In this document: piece by piece, positions 25,523-34,771 of the stretch
How the letters are laid out: the number at the start of each line of letters is the position of its first letter
How positions within the stretch are numbered: the stretch's first letter is position 1
Source: Actinomycetota bacterium
Lineage (GTDB): Bacteria; Actinomycetota; Geothermincolia; Geothermincolales; RBG-13-55-18
Direction of reading: 5' to 3'
Length of the DNA: 64,000 nt
NCBI GenBank assembly: GCA_013178005.1
Contig: JABLXL010000001.1
Coordinates: 1 to 64,000, forward strand
The notes under the pieces: generated by a model
Told to the model about the DNA's origin: nothing
Seen by the model: the letters and a program-made list of their open reading frames with translations, nothing else
Databases searched by the model: none
Translations under genes and position numbers: made by a program

Positions 25523-27340
25523 CTAGGCCAGGGGGACGGTTATGGTGAAGATGGAGCCGCCGCCGTCTCGTGGCTCATAGCTCAGCCTGCCTCCGTGTTC
25601 CTCCGCGATCTTGCGCGCCATGTAGAGGCCGAGGCCGAGGCCAGGCGTAGAATGATGCAACACGTCTTCCACCTGTGTGAAGCGCTCGAAGATGTTTTCC
25701 CGGAAAGCCGACGGAACTCCCCGACCGCGGTCGATCACGCTGACATAGCCATTACCACCTTCCTCGCGCACGATAACCTCAATGGTTGTCGATGCGGGTG
25801 AGAACTTCACCGCGTTATCTAGCAACTCGAAGACAGCGGTCATCAACATGTCCTCGTTAGCTTGCAACCTAATATCCTTTCCAGGGCTCACGATGACGAT
25901 GTCGCGCTGGTGGCCCAGGCGTCTTACCTCGTCCACGGCGCTCTCCGCGAGGGACCTCAATTCAACCTCGCTCTTGACGAGATGGGATGGGCGGCTCTCG
26001 ACTCTGGACACGTCGAGCAGCTCGTCCACGATGCGGGTAAGCCTGCGGGTGGAAGCTTGTATAGAGGAGAGGATCTCCGGTAGATCCCCGTCGTGGATGC
26101 GGTCGTGGTAATTTTGAAGCAGATGTGCGTAGCCGGATATGATGGTTATGGGGTGGCGCAGCTCATGGGCGGCCAGGACCATGAAATCCCTCATCTGGGC
26201 CTCGCTCCGGGCGAGTTCCTGCTCGAAACGGCGGCGCATGATTATCCCGGCCAGGGCGCGGGAGACGGAGCGGAGGAAATCCAGTTCCTCTTCGCTCTTG
26301 CGGTGGCCCTTTCCCCTGTACAGGTTTATAACCCCGAGGACCTCTCCCGATGGGGAGAGGATGGGAACACAGTAGTGTTTATGGTCATAGATGCCGGAAT
26401 AGCGAGTCTCATGCTCGCGGTCGAGATGGTCGCTTATCAACACTTCCCGCCTGAGCGCCGCTCGTCCACAGAGGCAGTTGCCAAAGGGCACCATAGCGCA
26501 TTGCCTGCGCACCTCCTCCTCGAGACCCCTTTCCGCCTTCATGATCAGCAAGTCCGGTTCATCCTCTACCATGAACACCGCGCCCCGGGACTCGATGGAG
26601 AGCCAGGGGATGGAGAGCACCAGGTCGAGCGAGCGTGAGATGATCTCATCAAGGCTCATCTCGCTGAGCGAGAGCTCGAGGAGGGAGTTGATGGTCCTTA
26701 GCAGATCGTTGCTGCGTCGGAGGCGCTCCTCCAACCGGTAGTGGTATAACGCTTCCGCCACCAGGGGCGCCGCGGCTTCCATGGCCTCCAGGGCGGCTCC
26801 GCCTTGCCGTCGCTCGTCTTCCCTTTTCGCCAGGTGTATGATCCCTATGGTTTCGTGGCGGAAGACGAGAGGTATGACGGTTATGGACCTGAAGCCCGCG
26901 TCGCGGCAGCCGTGCCGATAGCGGCACTTGTCCTCCTCCTGTAGGGATTCCAAGAAAGCCGGGAAGTTGTCCACGGAGAAGGATCCGCCCCGGGTTATGC
27001 CCGTGGTGTCGCATTCACACGTGGTGGAACGGGCGATGCGGGTGCACACGCAATCGTCCCGGTCCACGCGCAGCCAGTTCTCCTCGCGGATGAACTTATC
27101 GGGGTAGCCGCGGTGGGCCACGAAGGGAAGATTGTCATACTCGTCCTTAAGCCTGATCCCAACGCTATCAAGCCCACCTGCGGCCTCGAGATCGCGCAGC
27201 ACCGCGTCCATATAGGCTTGGATGGAGTCAAACCTCGAGAAGTATTCCTTGGAACGCCCTGCGAGTATTTCGGGTATGCTGGTGCGGTTACCCGCACCAC
27301 CGCCTGTCGCTCCTTTTCCCTCACCGCCGCTAACGTGCAT
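25523..27340 (-). CDS. GAF-domain sensor histidine kinase
   Basis: 605 residues from the chosen ATG 27340, which follows AAAGGAGGGGCAA; 18 more codons are open upstream. Two GAF-like sensor regions are seen. The first (about 30-200) is Cys-rich (DDCVCTRIA, TCECDTTG, DKCRYRHGC) and could hold a metal or iron-sulfur centre. The second (about 215-390) contains FGNCLCGRAA. A HisKA domain follows with AAHELRHPI (phospho-acceptor His) at about 415. The HATPase_c domain has FELLDNAVKFS (N box), DRGRGVP (G1) and TPGLGLGLYMARKI (G2). No transmembrane helix is visible, so it is soluble. No response regulator is adjacent; the nearest is at 12367. It lies between two near-identical repeat copies. Confidence 0.93.
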   Translation of the reverse strand: MHVSGGEGKGATGGGAGNRTSIPEILAGRSKEYFSRFDSIQAYMDAVLRDLEAAGGLDSVGIRLKDEYDNLPFVAHRGYPDKFIREENWLRVDRDDCVCTRIARSTTCECDTTGITRGGSFSVDNFPAFLESLQEEDKCRYRHGCRDAGFRSITVIPLVFRHETIGIIHLAKREDERRQGGAALEAMEAAAPLVAEALYHYRLEERLRRSNDLLRTINSLLELSLSEMSLDEIISRSLDLVLSIPWLSIESRGAVFMVEDEPDLLIMKAERGLEEEVRRQCAMVPFGNCLCGRAALRREVLISDHLDREHETRYSGIYDHKHYCVPILSPSGEVLGVINLYRGKGHRKSEEELDFLRSVSRALAGIIMRRRFEQELARSEAQMRDFMVLAAHELRHPITIISGYAHLLQNYHDRIHDGDLPEILSSIQASTRRLTRIVDELLDVSRVESRPSHLVKSEVELRSLAESAVDEVRRLGHQRDIVIVSPGKDIRLQANEDMLMTAVFELLDNAVKFSPASTTIEVIVREEGGNGYVSVIDRGRGVPSAFRENIFERFTQVEDVLHHSTPGLGLGLYMARKIAEEHGGRLSYEPRDGGGSIFTITVPLA

Positions 27341-27657
27341 TTGCCCCTCCTTTGTGTCCGATGACATACCGGCCAAAGGTCCATCAAGCCCCACGCAGCG
27401 TGCGATCGGGATCAGGAAGACGTTTATGTTGTGACAAGGTCCTTACGTAAACTCGACAGTAGCTGCAACTTGGGGATGAAGCTCGCATGCCGTGGTAAAG
27501 CCAAGCGAAGTGCCTTTGGCGACGAACATGGTAAATGCAAGCTTTGAACAGAACCCCCTTACTGCCTTCCCCGATCTTGATCATATATTAGCAGTTGAAT
27601 GCCGACGGTCACAATAAGCAATAGGGAGACGGCCCTTGCCCCTGGATTGGTGAATTG

Positions 27658-28037
27658 GGGTCGCATCTTCACTTTTTCCTCGCTTTGCTTTTAGCCAGCG
27701 TTTTGCCACCCTTCCGTAGCACTAAAGGCACGGCCCTGGCCCAATACCTGAATTAAAACCCGCACGCTTTGAGGTTGGGAGTCGACAAAGGCTCTACCCG
27801 GCCTAGGGCCCGAACGCTCTTGCCGCAAAGCTTGTGCCGATTTCAAGGCTCGACCTCTCGGCCTCAGGCCTATGGCCAGCCCTGACCCCTCCGCCTGCTC
27901 ACGTCTTGAGGTTGGGGGTCAACAAGGGCTCTACCCAGCCCAAAGCCCAAATGCTTTAGCCGCTATGCCTGTTGCCGATTTCAAGCCTTGACCCCTCGGC
28001 CTCAGGCCGATGGCCAGCCCTGACCCCTCGGCCTGGG
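27658..28037. repeat. Dispersed repeat element, copy E, near-identical to 25148-25522
   Basis: It begins GGGTCGCATCTTCACTTTTTCC and follows copy D for about 377 bases. The only clear difference I found by eye is GTTTTG here versus GTATTG. It ends CCTCGGCCT eight bases before the stop codon of the nitroreductase gene (28045). Both copies are in the same orientation and bracket the GAF kinase gene. Confidence 0.95.
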
Positions 28038-28044
28038 CGGGGGA

Positions 28045-28560
28045 TCACCAGCGGTTGTAGCGGACGATCTCCTCCAGTGGCTTGCGGGGCGGGGCTTCGG
28101 GGAGGACGGCGGGATATCCCAAAGGGGTGAGGGCCACCACGCGTATATGGTCGGGAACGCCGAGGATGGAGCGTATCTCATCCTCCTTTATCCACCCTAC
28201 CCAGCAGGTGCCGAGGCCTTGGTTCCAGGCTTCGAGGACGAGCTGTTGCATGCTGATGCCGATGTCCAGCATGTAGTAGGGCTGTCCGTTGACGTTACCG
28301 GATTTCTCGGGGTCGGCACAGGCCACGATGAGCACCGGTGCGGAGGTAACAGCCTTCCGGATGGGGTTTCCTTCCAGCGTGGCGGCGATGGCTTCCTTCA
28401 CCTCGGGATCCCTGATCACGATGTAGGTCCAGCATTGCATGTTGGCCCAGGAAGGTGCAAGGCGAGCGGCCTCCAGGACTTCCGTGAGCTTCTCCTCCTC
28501 CACGGGGCGGTCTCCGTAGCGTCGGATGCTCCTCCTCTCGCCGAAGATCTTCATGGCCAT
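28045..28560 (-). CDS. Nitroreductase family FMN oxidoreductase
   Basis: 171 residues. The N-terminal RRSIRRYGDRPVEEEKL and APSWANMQCW (FMN phosphate-binding) match the family, as do the central AVTSAPVLIVACADPEKSG and the C-terminal GWIKEDEIRSILGVPDHI and LTPLGYP. It is a homodimeric NAD(P)H-dependent flavoprotein of broad specificity; the substrate is not predictable. ATG 28560 follows AAGGAGGAGATGA. It is a single gene whose 3' end abuts repeat copy E. Confidence 0.92.
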   Translation of the reverse strand: MAMKIFGERRSIRRYGDRPVEEEKLTEVLEAARLAPSWANMQCWTYIVIRDPEVKEAIAATLEGNPIRKAVTSAPVLIVACADPEKSGNVNGQPYYMLDIGISMQQLVLEAWNQGLGTCWVGWIKEDEIRSILGVPDHIRVVALTPLGYPAVLPEAPPRKPLEEIVRYNRW

Positions 28561-28726
28561 GGGGTCATCTCCTCCTTACACGGATATGCTGCCTCGAAGC
28601 CGTAGCGTTCCATCTCCCGGATAAGGGAAAGATAACACAGGCTGGGATAGGCATGCTATGTCTCGACGGAGAGGTTCTTTCCCCGGGAGTTGGCCCGGAA
28701 GGTAAAAGGGTTTGCAAATCCGTAAA

Positions 28727-28753
28727 AACGCCGATAACGTTAATGTCGGCGTT
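28727..28753. promoter_or_regulatory. Inverted repeat upstream of treT
   Basis: AACGCCGA and TCGGCGTT form perfect eight-base arms around TAACGTTAATG. The centre is 41 bp upstream of the treT ATG. It could be an operator or a leader hairpin; no clear -35/-10 pair was found around it. GAGGAGGGTCAT supplies the ribosome binding site. Confidence 0.6.
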
Positions 28754-28780
28754 CAGGGTTGATACCCAGAGGAGGGTCAT

Positions 28781-30028
28781 ATGCTCCCAAGGGTGCCGGT
28801 GCAACCGCGCGACATAGAGCCCTATCGCCCCATAGCGGGTGACGAGGTCATAGACGAGATCCTCTCGCTTGCGAAGGAACTCTCGGGGGCCCGCGTTGCC
28901 CACATCAACAGCACCGCGCATGGCGGAGGCGTGGCGGAGCTCCTGTATACCCAGGTTCCCCTGATGAGGAGCGTCGGCCTGGAGGCGGACTGGTACCTCA
29001 TCGAGGGCGACCCCGATTTCTTCACCATCACCAAGTACTTTCACAACGCCTTGCAGGGCATGGACCTTCCCATCACAGGCGAGATGAAGATGAAATACCT
29101 CTCGGTATGCGAGGAGAACGCGGAGCGCTTCGACCGCGAGTTCGATTTCGTCGTCGTGCATGACCCCCAGCCCTGCGCCATGATCGCCGCGATGGAGGGC
29201 ACGGTTTACCGCAAGGCCAAATGGATATGGCGCTGTCATATCGACACCACCTATGCCAGGGAGGACGCCTGGGATTTCATCAAGCCCTATATCGACTTGT
29301 ACGACGGCGCGATCTTCACCATGGACGACTACATCAAGTCGCCCATCGAGGTGGCATACCTGGCGTTCATCCCCCCCTCCATCGATCCACTTAGTGCGAA
29401 GAACATCATCCCGGAAAAGAGGGTGCAATCGGACATCGCGCGCCGATACGGGGTGGACGAGACGCGCCCCATCATGTTGCAGGTCTCGCGTTTCGACCCC
29501 TGGAAAGACCCCCTTGGACTGGTGGATTGCTACCGCATGGTGAAGGAGAAACACCGCGACGTGCAGTTGGTGTACCTGGCCAGCATGGCCGACGACGACC
29601 CCGAGGGCTGGCACTATTACGAGAAGACCGCCGACTACAGCGCGGGCGACCCGGACATCTTTCTCCTCTCCAACCAGCAGGGAGTGGGAAACGTGGAGGT
29701 GAGCGCCTTCCAGGCCATGGCCGACGTGGTGTTGCAGAAGTCACTGCGGGAGGGGTTCGGCCTCACCGTGACCGAGGCCATGTGGAAACGCAAGCCGGTG
29801 GTGGCGGGAGGGGTCGGCGGAATCCTTTTGCAGGTGGACGACGGGGTCAACGGTTTCCTGGTGGACAGCACGGAAGAGGCGGCCGAAAAGGTGAGCCTGC
29901 TCCTGGAGAGCCCGGCCACCGCCCAGCGCATGGGGGAGGCGGGCCACGACAAGGTACGGCGCAACTTTCTCAGCACGCGCCACTTGAGGGATTACCTGCG
30001 CTTCTTCCGGCTCCTCGCCAGGGATTGA
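28781..30028 (+). CDS. treT: Trehalose glycosyltransferring synthase (TreT-like, GT4)
   Basis: 415 residues. The N-terminal HINSTAHGGGVAELL is the TreT/trehalose synthase signature. The family run continues with WYLIEGDPDFFTITK, VVHDPQPCAMI, WIWRCHIDTTY and VSRFDPWKDPLG, ending in LREGFGLTVTEAMWKRKPVVAG (donor E-x7-E region). TreT makes trehalose from NDP-glucose and glucose in one step, possibly reversibly. It is transcribed alone on the plus strand behind an inverted repeat. With OtsA and OtsB in the same 10-kb stretch it gives a second trehalose route. Confidence 0.92.
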   Translation: MLPRVPVQPRDIEPYRPIAGDEVIDEILSLAKELSGARVAHINSTAHGGGVAELLYTQVPLMRSVGLEADWYLIEGDPDFFTITKYFHNALQGMDLPITGEMKMKYLSVCEENAERFDREFDFVVVHDPQPCAMIAAMEGTVYRKAKWIWRCHIDTTYAREDAWDFIKPYIDLYDGAIFTMDDYIKSPIEVAYLAFIPPSIDPLSAKNIIPEKRVQSDIARRYGVDETRPIMLQVSRFDPWKDPLGLVDCYRMVKEKHRDVQLVYLASMADDDPEGWHYYEKTADYSAGDPDIFLLSNQQGVGNVEVSAFQAMADVVLQKSLREGFGLTVTEAMWKRKPVVAGGVGGILLQVDDGVNGFLVDSTEEAAEKVSLLLESPATAQRMGEAGHDKVRRNFLSTRHLRDYLRFFRLLARD

Positions 30029-30039
30029 GGAGAACGGAG

Positions 30040-30337
30040 TTTACCAGACCAGCTCCCCGGCACCCTTGGGATTCTCTGCCTCGATCACCTTTGGGCTCGC
30101 TCGCCCGTAGCGTTCCGCGCCAGGGCAAGCGCTCCAGTGGGCCAGGCCAGATGACAGACTGGCTTCAACGAGGAGGGTGTTTACCAGACCAGCTCCCCGG
30201 CATCCTTGGGTTTCTCCGCCTCGATCACCCTCGGGCTTGCTCGCCCGCGGTGTTCCGCGCCAGGGCAAGCGCTCCAGTGGACCGGCGAACACGGCAAGTC
30301 GTCTTCGGTGGCAAGCAGACTTCGAAAAAGGGGGCTT
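30040..30337 (-). repeat. Two extra copies of the 3' end of the ABC ATPase gene
   Basis: TTACCAGACCAGCTCCCCGG begins at 30041 and 30181 and, as CTACCAGACC, at the true gene end 30338. Each extra copy keeps about 50 bp encoding the terminal VIE.E.PK.AGELVW plus stop, then about 90 bp of non-coding sequence also shared between the two. Periods are 140 and 157. The stop codon is TAA in the extra copies and TAG in the gene. Confidence 0.92.
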
Positions 30338-31069
30338 CTACCAGACCAGCTCCCCGGCATCCTTGGGTTTCTCCACCTCGATCACCTCCGCCACCTCCCC
30401 GCTGTGCAGGCGGATGGTGCGGTCGGACATCTCCGCGATGGCCGAGTTGTGGGTGACCAGGATGATGGTCTGCCTGTTCTCGCGGTTGATCCTCTGCATC
30501 ACCTTGAGAACGTTAATCCCCGTCTCGTAGTCGAGCTCGCCGGTGGGCTCGTCGCAGAGGAGGATGGGCGGGCTCTTGACGATGGCCCTGGCTATGGCCA
30601 CGCGCTGTTGCTCGCCTCCCGAGAGCTGGCTCGGGAAATGGTGCGCGCGCTCCGCCAGCCCCACCATCTCCAGGGCCTTCAGGGATTTGTCCCGGGTGTC
30701 CTTTTCCACCAGCTCCAGCGCGAATTCCACGTTCTCCAGGGCGGTGAGGGTGGGGATGAGGTTGAAGAACTGGAATATGAAGCCTATCTGGGTGCGCCGG
30801 TAATCGGTAAGGCCCTTGGTGTCCAGGTTGGAGATGTCCTGTCCGTTCACCACCAACCTGCCGCCGCTGATGGTGTCCATGCCCCCGATGAGGTTGAGCA
30901 GGGTGGTCTTTCCGGAACCGCTGGGCCCCAGGATGACGATGAATTCCCCCTCCCGGATGGTCAGGTTGACTCCGCGCAGGGCCCTGACCTCTAGTTCGCC
31001 CATGGGGTAGGTTTTGCAAACGTCCTCGAAGACGATGAGCTCTCTGCCGTTGTCGCCCGGCTTTGCCAA
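30338..31069 (-). CDS. ABC transporter ATP-binding protein, MacB/LolD type
   Basis: 243 residues. Walker A is GPSGSGKTT (about 48-56), the Q-loop is in FIFQFFNL, the signature [14 protein letters not shown], and Walker [13 protein letters not shown], followed by the switch His in LVTHN. The 'FNL.P..TA.ENV' block is typical of the LolD/MacB/FtsE-like group that works with an FtsX-fold permease. No permease gene is next to it. The likely start is TTG 31069; the next ATG would remove the first beta strand. It has an unusually repeated 3' end. Confidence 0.93.
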   Translation of the reverse strand: MAKPGDNGRELIVFEDVCKTYPMGELEVRALRGVNLTIREGEFIVILGPSGSGKTTLLNLIGGMDTISGGRLVVNGQDISNLDTKGLTDYRRTQIGFIFQFFNLIPTLTALENVEFALELVEKDTRDKSLKALEMVGLAERAHHFPSQLSGGEQQRVAIARAIVKSPPILLCDEPTGELDYETGINVLKVMQRINRENRQTIILVTHNSAIAEMSDRTIRLHSGEVAEVIEVEKPKDAGELVW

Positions 31070-31589
31070 GTGCGTCCGTCCTCCCCCTTTCGTCCCCTCC
31101 TCGGGGACTCATTCTTATCCGGCGCTCGTCAGAACATGATACACCATCGCGGCGCGCCTTTTAACACGCGTCGTTTTTCCCTCGTGGTCCGGAAGGGCAG
31201 GCACCTCATCCCGACCGGGCCGCGACACGCCATCTCGGCGTAGCCCGCCGGGCTCGCGAACGCTTGAGTCGCCCAGGGGTCGCCGCTTCTTGAGCGAGGC
31301 GGCGGCATGTTCTTCCCGGCCTTTCGCTGTGGAATGGGAGAAATCGGTTTGTCATGAGGTATTTGATGGTTTGCCCCTTGCCGTTAGAGTCACTTCCGGC
31401 GGTGCATGGAGGAAGGGCAGGAGGGGGAGGGCGGGCGGCTGTCGTGGGGCGGGGATTTGTTGCATAATAGGGCAAGGCAGTCGGCTGGCGGAAAACCACC
31501 GCACATGAAGATGCAGGCAGGGCTCTCTTCACGTTGAGGGCACAACCCGGCAATCATCAGGAGGGGAGATTACCAAGGGAGGTAAGGGT
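31070..31589. other. Intergenic stretch without a recognisable gene
   Basis: This is divergent upstream space for the ABC ATPase (minus) and the monooxygenase (plus). Open frames of 60-115 codons here have arginine/proline-rich, non-homologous products. AAGGGAGGTAAGGGT at 31574-31588 is the ribosome binding site for the plus-strand gene. I see no consensus promoter. Confidence 0.45.
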
Positions 31590-32633
31590 ATGATCAGCAC
31601 CGCATTGACGGAGATGCTGGGCATTCGTTATCCGGTGATCCAGGCGGGAATGGGGCCGTGGAACACCGACAAGCTGTGCATCGCGGCGGCCAACGCCGGT
31701 GCGCTTGGCATCATCAGCACCGTGGGCATAGGTTATTTCTGGACCAGGCCCGAGGAGGGCACGCCGAAGACTCCCTACGATTTCCTCCGCGCCATCATCG
31801 CCAAGGTGGCGGGAGAAACGGCGGAACGCAAGGGCGTGTTCGGGGCTAACATCCCGCTGGCCATGGAGTTCAAGGAGCAGATCCAGGGACTGATCAGGGC
31901 GGTGGCGGATGCCCGCGCCGAGGACGGAGACGTGGCCGCCCGCCTCAAGGTGATCATCACCTCGGCGGGGAACCCCACTCCCTGGGGGGAGCTCATCAAG
32001 GAGAGCGGCGCGCTGTGGTTCCACGTGGCCCCCTCCGTTTACCATGCCCTCAAGGCCCAGAGCGCCGGGGCGGACGTGGTGATCGCCTCGGGACGTGAGG
32101 GCGGAGGGCACGTGTCCTTCGAGCCCATACATACCATGGTGCTTCTGCCCGCTGTGATCAAGGCCGTGGATATCCCGGTAGTGGGGGCGGGCGGCTTCTG
32201 CGACGGCGCGAGCCTGGTGGCCGCCCTTTCCCTGGGAGCCATCGGGGTGCAGATGGGCACGCGTTTCATCGCCACACGTGAGAGCGATTTCCATGACCTG
32301 TGGAAGAACAAGGTGGTGGAGAGCAGCGAGATGGACACCCTGGTGGGCATCTCCATCTTCGGGCCGGCGCGCTACCTGAAAAACGCCGTGTCCGTCAAGC
32401 TGCACGAGCTGCTCAAAGGGGGTTTCGACCAGGGCTACAACGAGGGCGTGATGCTGGAGACCAAGGGCATCGCCCTTTCCATAGAGGGCGGCGACCCGGA
32501 GTGGTCGATATATTTCGGCGGAGAGGTGTCGGGGAGGATAGACGGTATCCTCTCCGTGGAGGAATTGCTCGAGGGAATCGAGGCGGACGCGGAGAGGATC
32601 ATCGCTTCCCTGCAGGGAAACGTGAAACGCTGA
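31590..32633 (+). CDS. Nitronate monooxygenase / 2-nitropropane dioxygenase family flavoprotein
   Basis: 347 residues. FMN-binding TIM barrel motifs: the N-terminal GIRYPVIQAGMGPWNT, AANAGALGIIST, GANIPLA, IASGREGGGHV, then VVGAGGFCDGASLVAALSLGA with QMGTRFIAT. The barrel order fits the nitronate monooxygenase/FabK enoyl-ACP reductase superfamily. The insert around residues 60-75 and the C-terminal 'SIEGGDPEWSIYFGGEVSG' are typical of homologues seen with CoA-dependent catabolism. A substrate cannot be assigned. It is transcribed alone. Confidence 0.85.
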   Translation: MISTALTEMLGIRYPVIQAGMGPWNTDKLCIAAANAGALGIISTVGIGYFWTRPEEGTPKTPYDFLRAIIAKVAGETAERKGVFGANIPLAMEFKEQIQGLIRAVADARAEDGDVAARLKVIITSAGNPTPWGELIKESGALWFHVAPSVYHALKAQSAGADVVIASGREGGGHVSFEPIHTMVLLPAVIKAVDIPVVGAGGFCDGASLVAALSLGAIGVQMGTRFIATRESDFHDLWKNKVVESSEMDTLVGISIFGPARYLKNAVSVKLHELLKGGFDQGYNEGVMLETKGIALSIEGGDPEWSIYFGGEVSGRIDGILSVEELLEGIEADAERIIASLQGNVKR

Positions 32634-32905
32634 ACGTGGCGCTAGGAGCGGAGGTCGCGCGCATCGATGCCGGCATGGCGAACAGGAAAGGGCAACACGC
32701 GAGCGAGGTCGGCGCAGCCGGAACCAGGACCGAGTAGATGCCATTAATTGCCAGGGTAGTTCGACGGATAAACGCGGGCTCAACGGGTGTCTTTGCCGTG
32801 AGAATGAATAGGTCCCGCAATCGGCATGTTTCCGGCTGAAAAACGTGGTCCTGCAGGGCATTGCCTTCGGCTTTGGCAGGTTTCGGAGCCCCAAAGCGGC
32901 CTGGA

Positions 32906-33673
32906 TCAGAGGCGCGAGAGGAGGTCAAGGAGGCCCTCCGGTCCGTCCACGGTCAGGTCGGCCACCGCCTCCAGCTCGATGGGCGTCTCGGGCGAGAGGA
33001 CGGCGATGGCGATGCCCTCGAAGCCGCCCTCTTTCATGAGGTAACGCAGGCCCCGGAAGCCGTCAACGTCGGTGAGGTCATCCCCGGCGTAGAGGGCGCG
33101 CCGCAGTTTCCATCCCGATGCCAGGCGGATGAGCACCGCTCCCTTGTCGATGTCCACCGGGGGCCTGAGCTCCACGCTCATGCGCCCCCGCCTCGCTCTC
33201 AAGCCCAATGTGTCGGCCAGCCCTTCGGCGATGCGCAGAATCTCGTCCTCCTCCGAGGGCGCCTCTCGGAAATGCAGGGTCAGGGAGGCCAGCTTATCCT
33301 CAAGCTCTACCCCCGCGAGCCCCTCGACGGCGGCCATCAGTTCGCGGCGGGCACGGTCCAGGGTAGGGAGATGGGGGAGCACCAAAGGGTCAAGCCGCGC
33401 CTCGTCCTCCATCCACTCCATGCCGTGAACCCCAACGTAATGAATATGCGGCAAGCCCACCAGGGAGGCGACGTCGGCCGCCCGCCGGCCCGACATGACG
33501 CACATGGGATAACGTCTCGCCAGCTCTGGGAGGAGCTCAGCGGCGCGGGGATGCAGCCTAGCCCCTTGGGGCGAGGGCGCTATGTCACTGATCGTGCCGT
33601 CGAAATCGAGGAAGATGCCCGAGCGGCGGGGTTCCCGCCTGAACCTGTCCGTCCATTCCCATCGAGGGCTCAT
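32906..33673 (-). CDS. otsB: Trehalose-6-phosphate phosphatase
   Basis: 255 residues from ATG 33673, preceded by GAGGGGAGGAACGC; an in-frame ATG at 33736 lacks such a site. The HAD-superfamily nucleophile motif FLDFDGTISDI is at about 20-30, then VMSGRR (motif II region), DKGAVL with Lys, and YAGDDLTDVDGF (motif IV). The cap follows the OtsB pattern (HGMEW). It removes phosphate from trehalose-6-phosphate made by OtsA at 23087-24679. The two genes are separated by over 8 kb, so they are not one operon. Confidence 0.93.
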   Translation of the reverse strand: MSPRWEWTDRFRREPRRSGIFLDFDGTISDIAPSPQGARLHPRAAELLPELARRYPMCVMSGRRAADVASLVGLPHIHYVGVHGMEWMEDEARLDPLVLPHLPTLDRARRELMAAVEGLAGVELEDKLASLTLHFREAPSEEDEILRIAEGLADTLGLRARRGRMSVELRPPVDIDKGAVLIRLASGWKLRRALYAGDDLTDVDGFRGLRYLMKEGGFEGIAIAVLSPETPIELEAVADLTVDGPEGLLDLLSRL

Positions 33674-33859
33674 GCGTTCCTCCCCTCGCGCGACCGGAAC
33701 GTCGACCTCAAACCCATTATCGCCAGGCGAATGCATCCCCTTATTGGCATATTATCCCATACCTCCCGTTTTTCAGGCGCGTTTGCAATCTTGAACCATA
33801 CCCGGCCCGGCGCCGAGTCAGCAGGTTCACCGCCTGCCCCTTATCCTACCAGCGGATAT

Positions 33860-33946
33860 GGGTCGTGTCTTCACTTTTTCATTCCGCCGCATGGCAAGGC
33901 CAATATCCCATCGTCTCTTCTCAACAAAAAAGTCAAGACACAACCC
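33860..33946. repeat. Short element with inverted ends related to the dispersed repeat core
   Basis: GGGTCGTGTCTTCACTTTTT (33860-33879) and AAAAAAGTCAAGACACAACC (33926-33945) are inverted copies of the core at the ends of an 87-bp segment that sits 22 bp from the stop codon of the CpsB-like gene. The arrangement looks like a miniature inverted-repeat element. Confidence 0.75.
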
Positions 33947-33967
33947 GGGTTCATTAAATGGCGGCAC

Positions 33968-34768
33968 TCACCTGTTTGGGCGGGCGAAACGGAACCTGGG
34001 CCCCCGGCGCCGGGTTTTCCCGGGGACCTCCAGGAGAGGGTCTCCTGCCAAAGAGAGGTCCGGGTTGGTCTCCAGGAGCACGCCCACCGCTTCCTCTCCC
34101 AGGCGTTCGGCGATGATAAGGGCTGCCGTCGAGAGGTCAGGATTGCGGCCCGTGGGGGCATGGGCATCCGAGGCAACCAGCCCGGCAAGCCCCTCGTCCA
34201 GGAGGGCGAGGGCGCAGAGCTTGGCCGTCTTGCCGTAGAGCCCCTCCAGGCTGCCCGCGTTGACCTGGAGGATTATGCCGCGCTCCGACATCTCCCTGAC
34301 CGTTTCGATGTGGTTGGAGAGGAAGCGATTGCGCTCGGGGTGGGCCAGGATGGGGGTGAAACCTCGCAGCTGCACCTTGAAGAGGATGTCGGCGGTGGCC
34401 GTGGGCATGTCGATAGGTGGAAGGTCGGTGAGGATATAGCCCGCCTTACCCGCTCCGCCCAGGCGAAGCGCCTCCAGTTTGCCGTCCTCAGCGGCGCGGA
34501 AGAGACCCGAGTTGATCCGCACCTCGAGCCCGGGCAGCAACTCCAAACCTATGCCCTCACGATCAAGGAGCGCGCCGTAAACCTTTACCGCCTCCGCCAC
34601 GCGCGCGATAACGTACGGGTTGCTGTCCAGGTCGCAGTGGGGCGTGGCGGCCATGCGCGCCGTGCCCCCCCCGACGGCGGCGCGCGCCATCTCCAGGAAC
34701 GCTGCATCGTCCTCCGCGCCGTCGTCGAAACCAGGCAGAATATGGGAATGTATGTCGGTGAAGGGCAA
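33968..34768 (-). CDS. CpsB/CapC-type PHP tyrosine-protein phosphatase
   Basis: 266 residues. Metal-binding motifs of the PHP fold: DIHSHILPGFDDGAED at residues 5-20, ATPHCD at about 41-46, the LPGLEVRI strand, HPERNRFL (about 143-150) and VASDAHAP (about 193-200). Related enzymes dephosphorylate bacterial tyrosine kinases that control capsule export. No kinase or Wzz partner is adjacent. The start is TTG 34768; GGAGGTAG of the upstream epimerase gene end supplies the ribosome binding site, so translation is coupled (3-bp gap). Confidence 0.9.
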   Translation of the reverse strand: MPFTDIHSHILPGFDDGAEDDAAFLEMARAAVGGGTARMAATPHCDLDSNPYVIARVAEAVKVYGALLDREGIGLELLPGLEVRINSGLFRAAEDGKLEALRLGGAGKAGYILTDLPPIDMPTATADILFKVQLRGFTPILAHPERNRFLSNHIETVREMSERGIILQVNAGSLEGLYGKTAKLCALALLDEGLAGLVASDAHAPTGRNPDLSTAALIIAERLGEEAVGVLLETNPDLSLAGDPLLEVPGKTRRRGPRFRFARPNR

Positions 34769-34771
34769 GGG

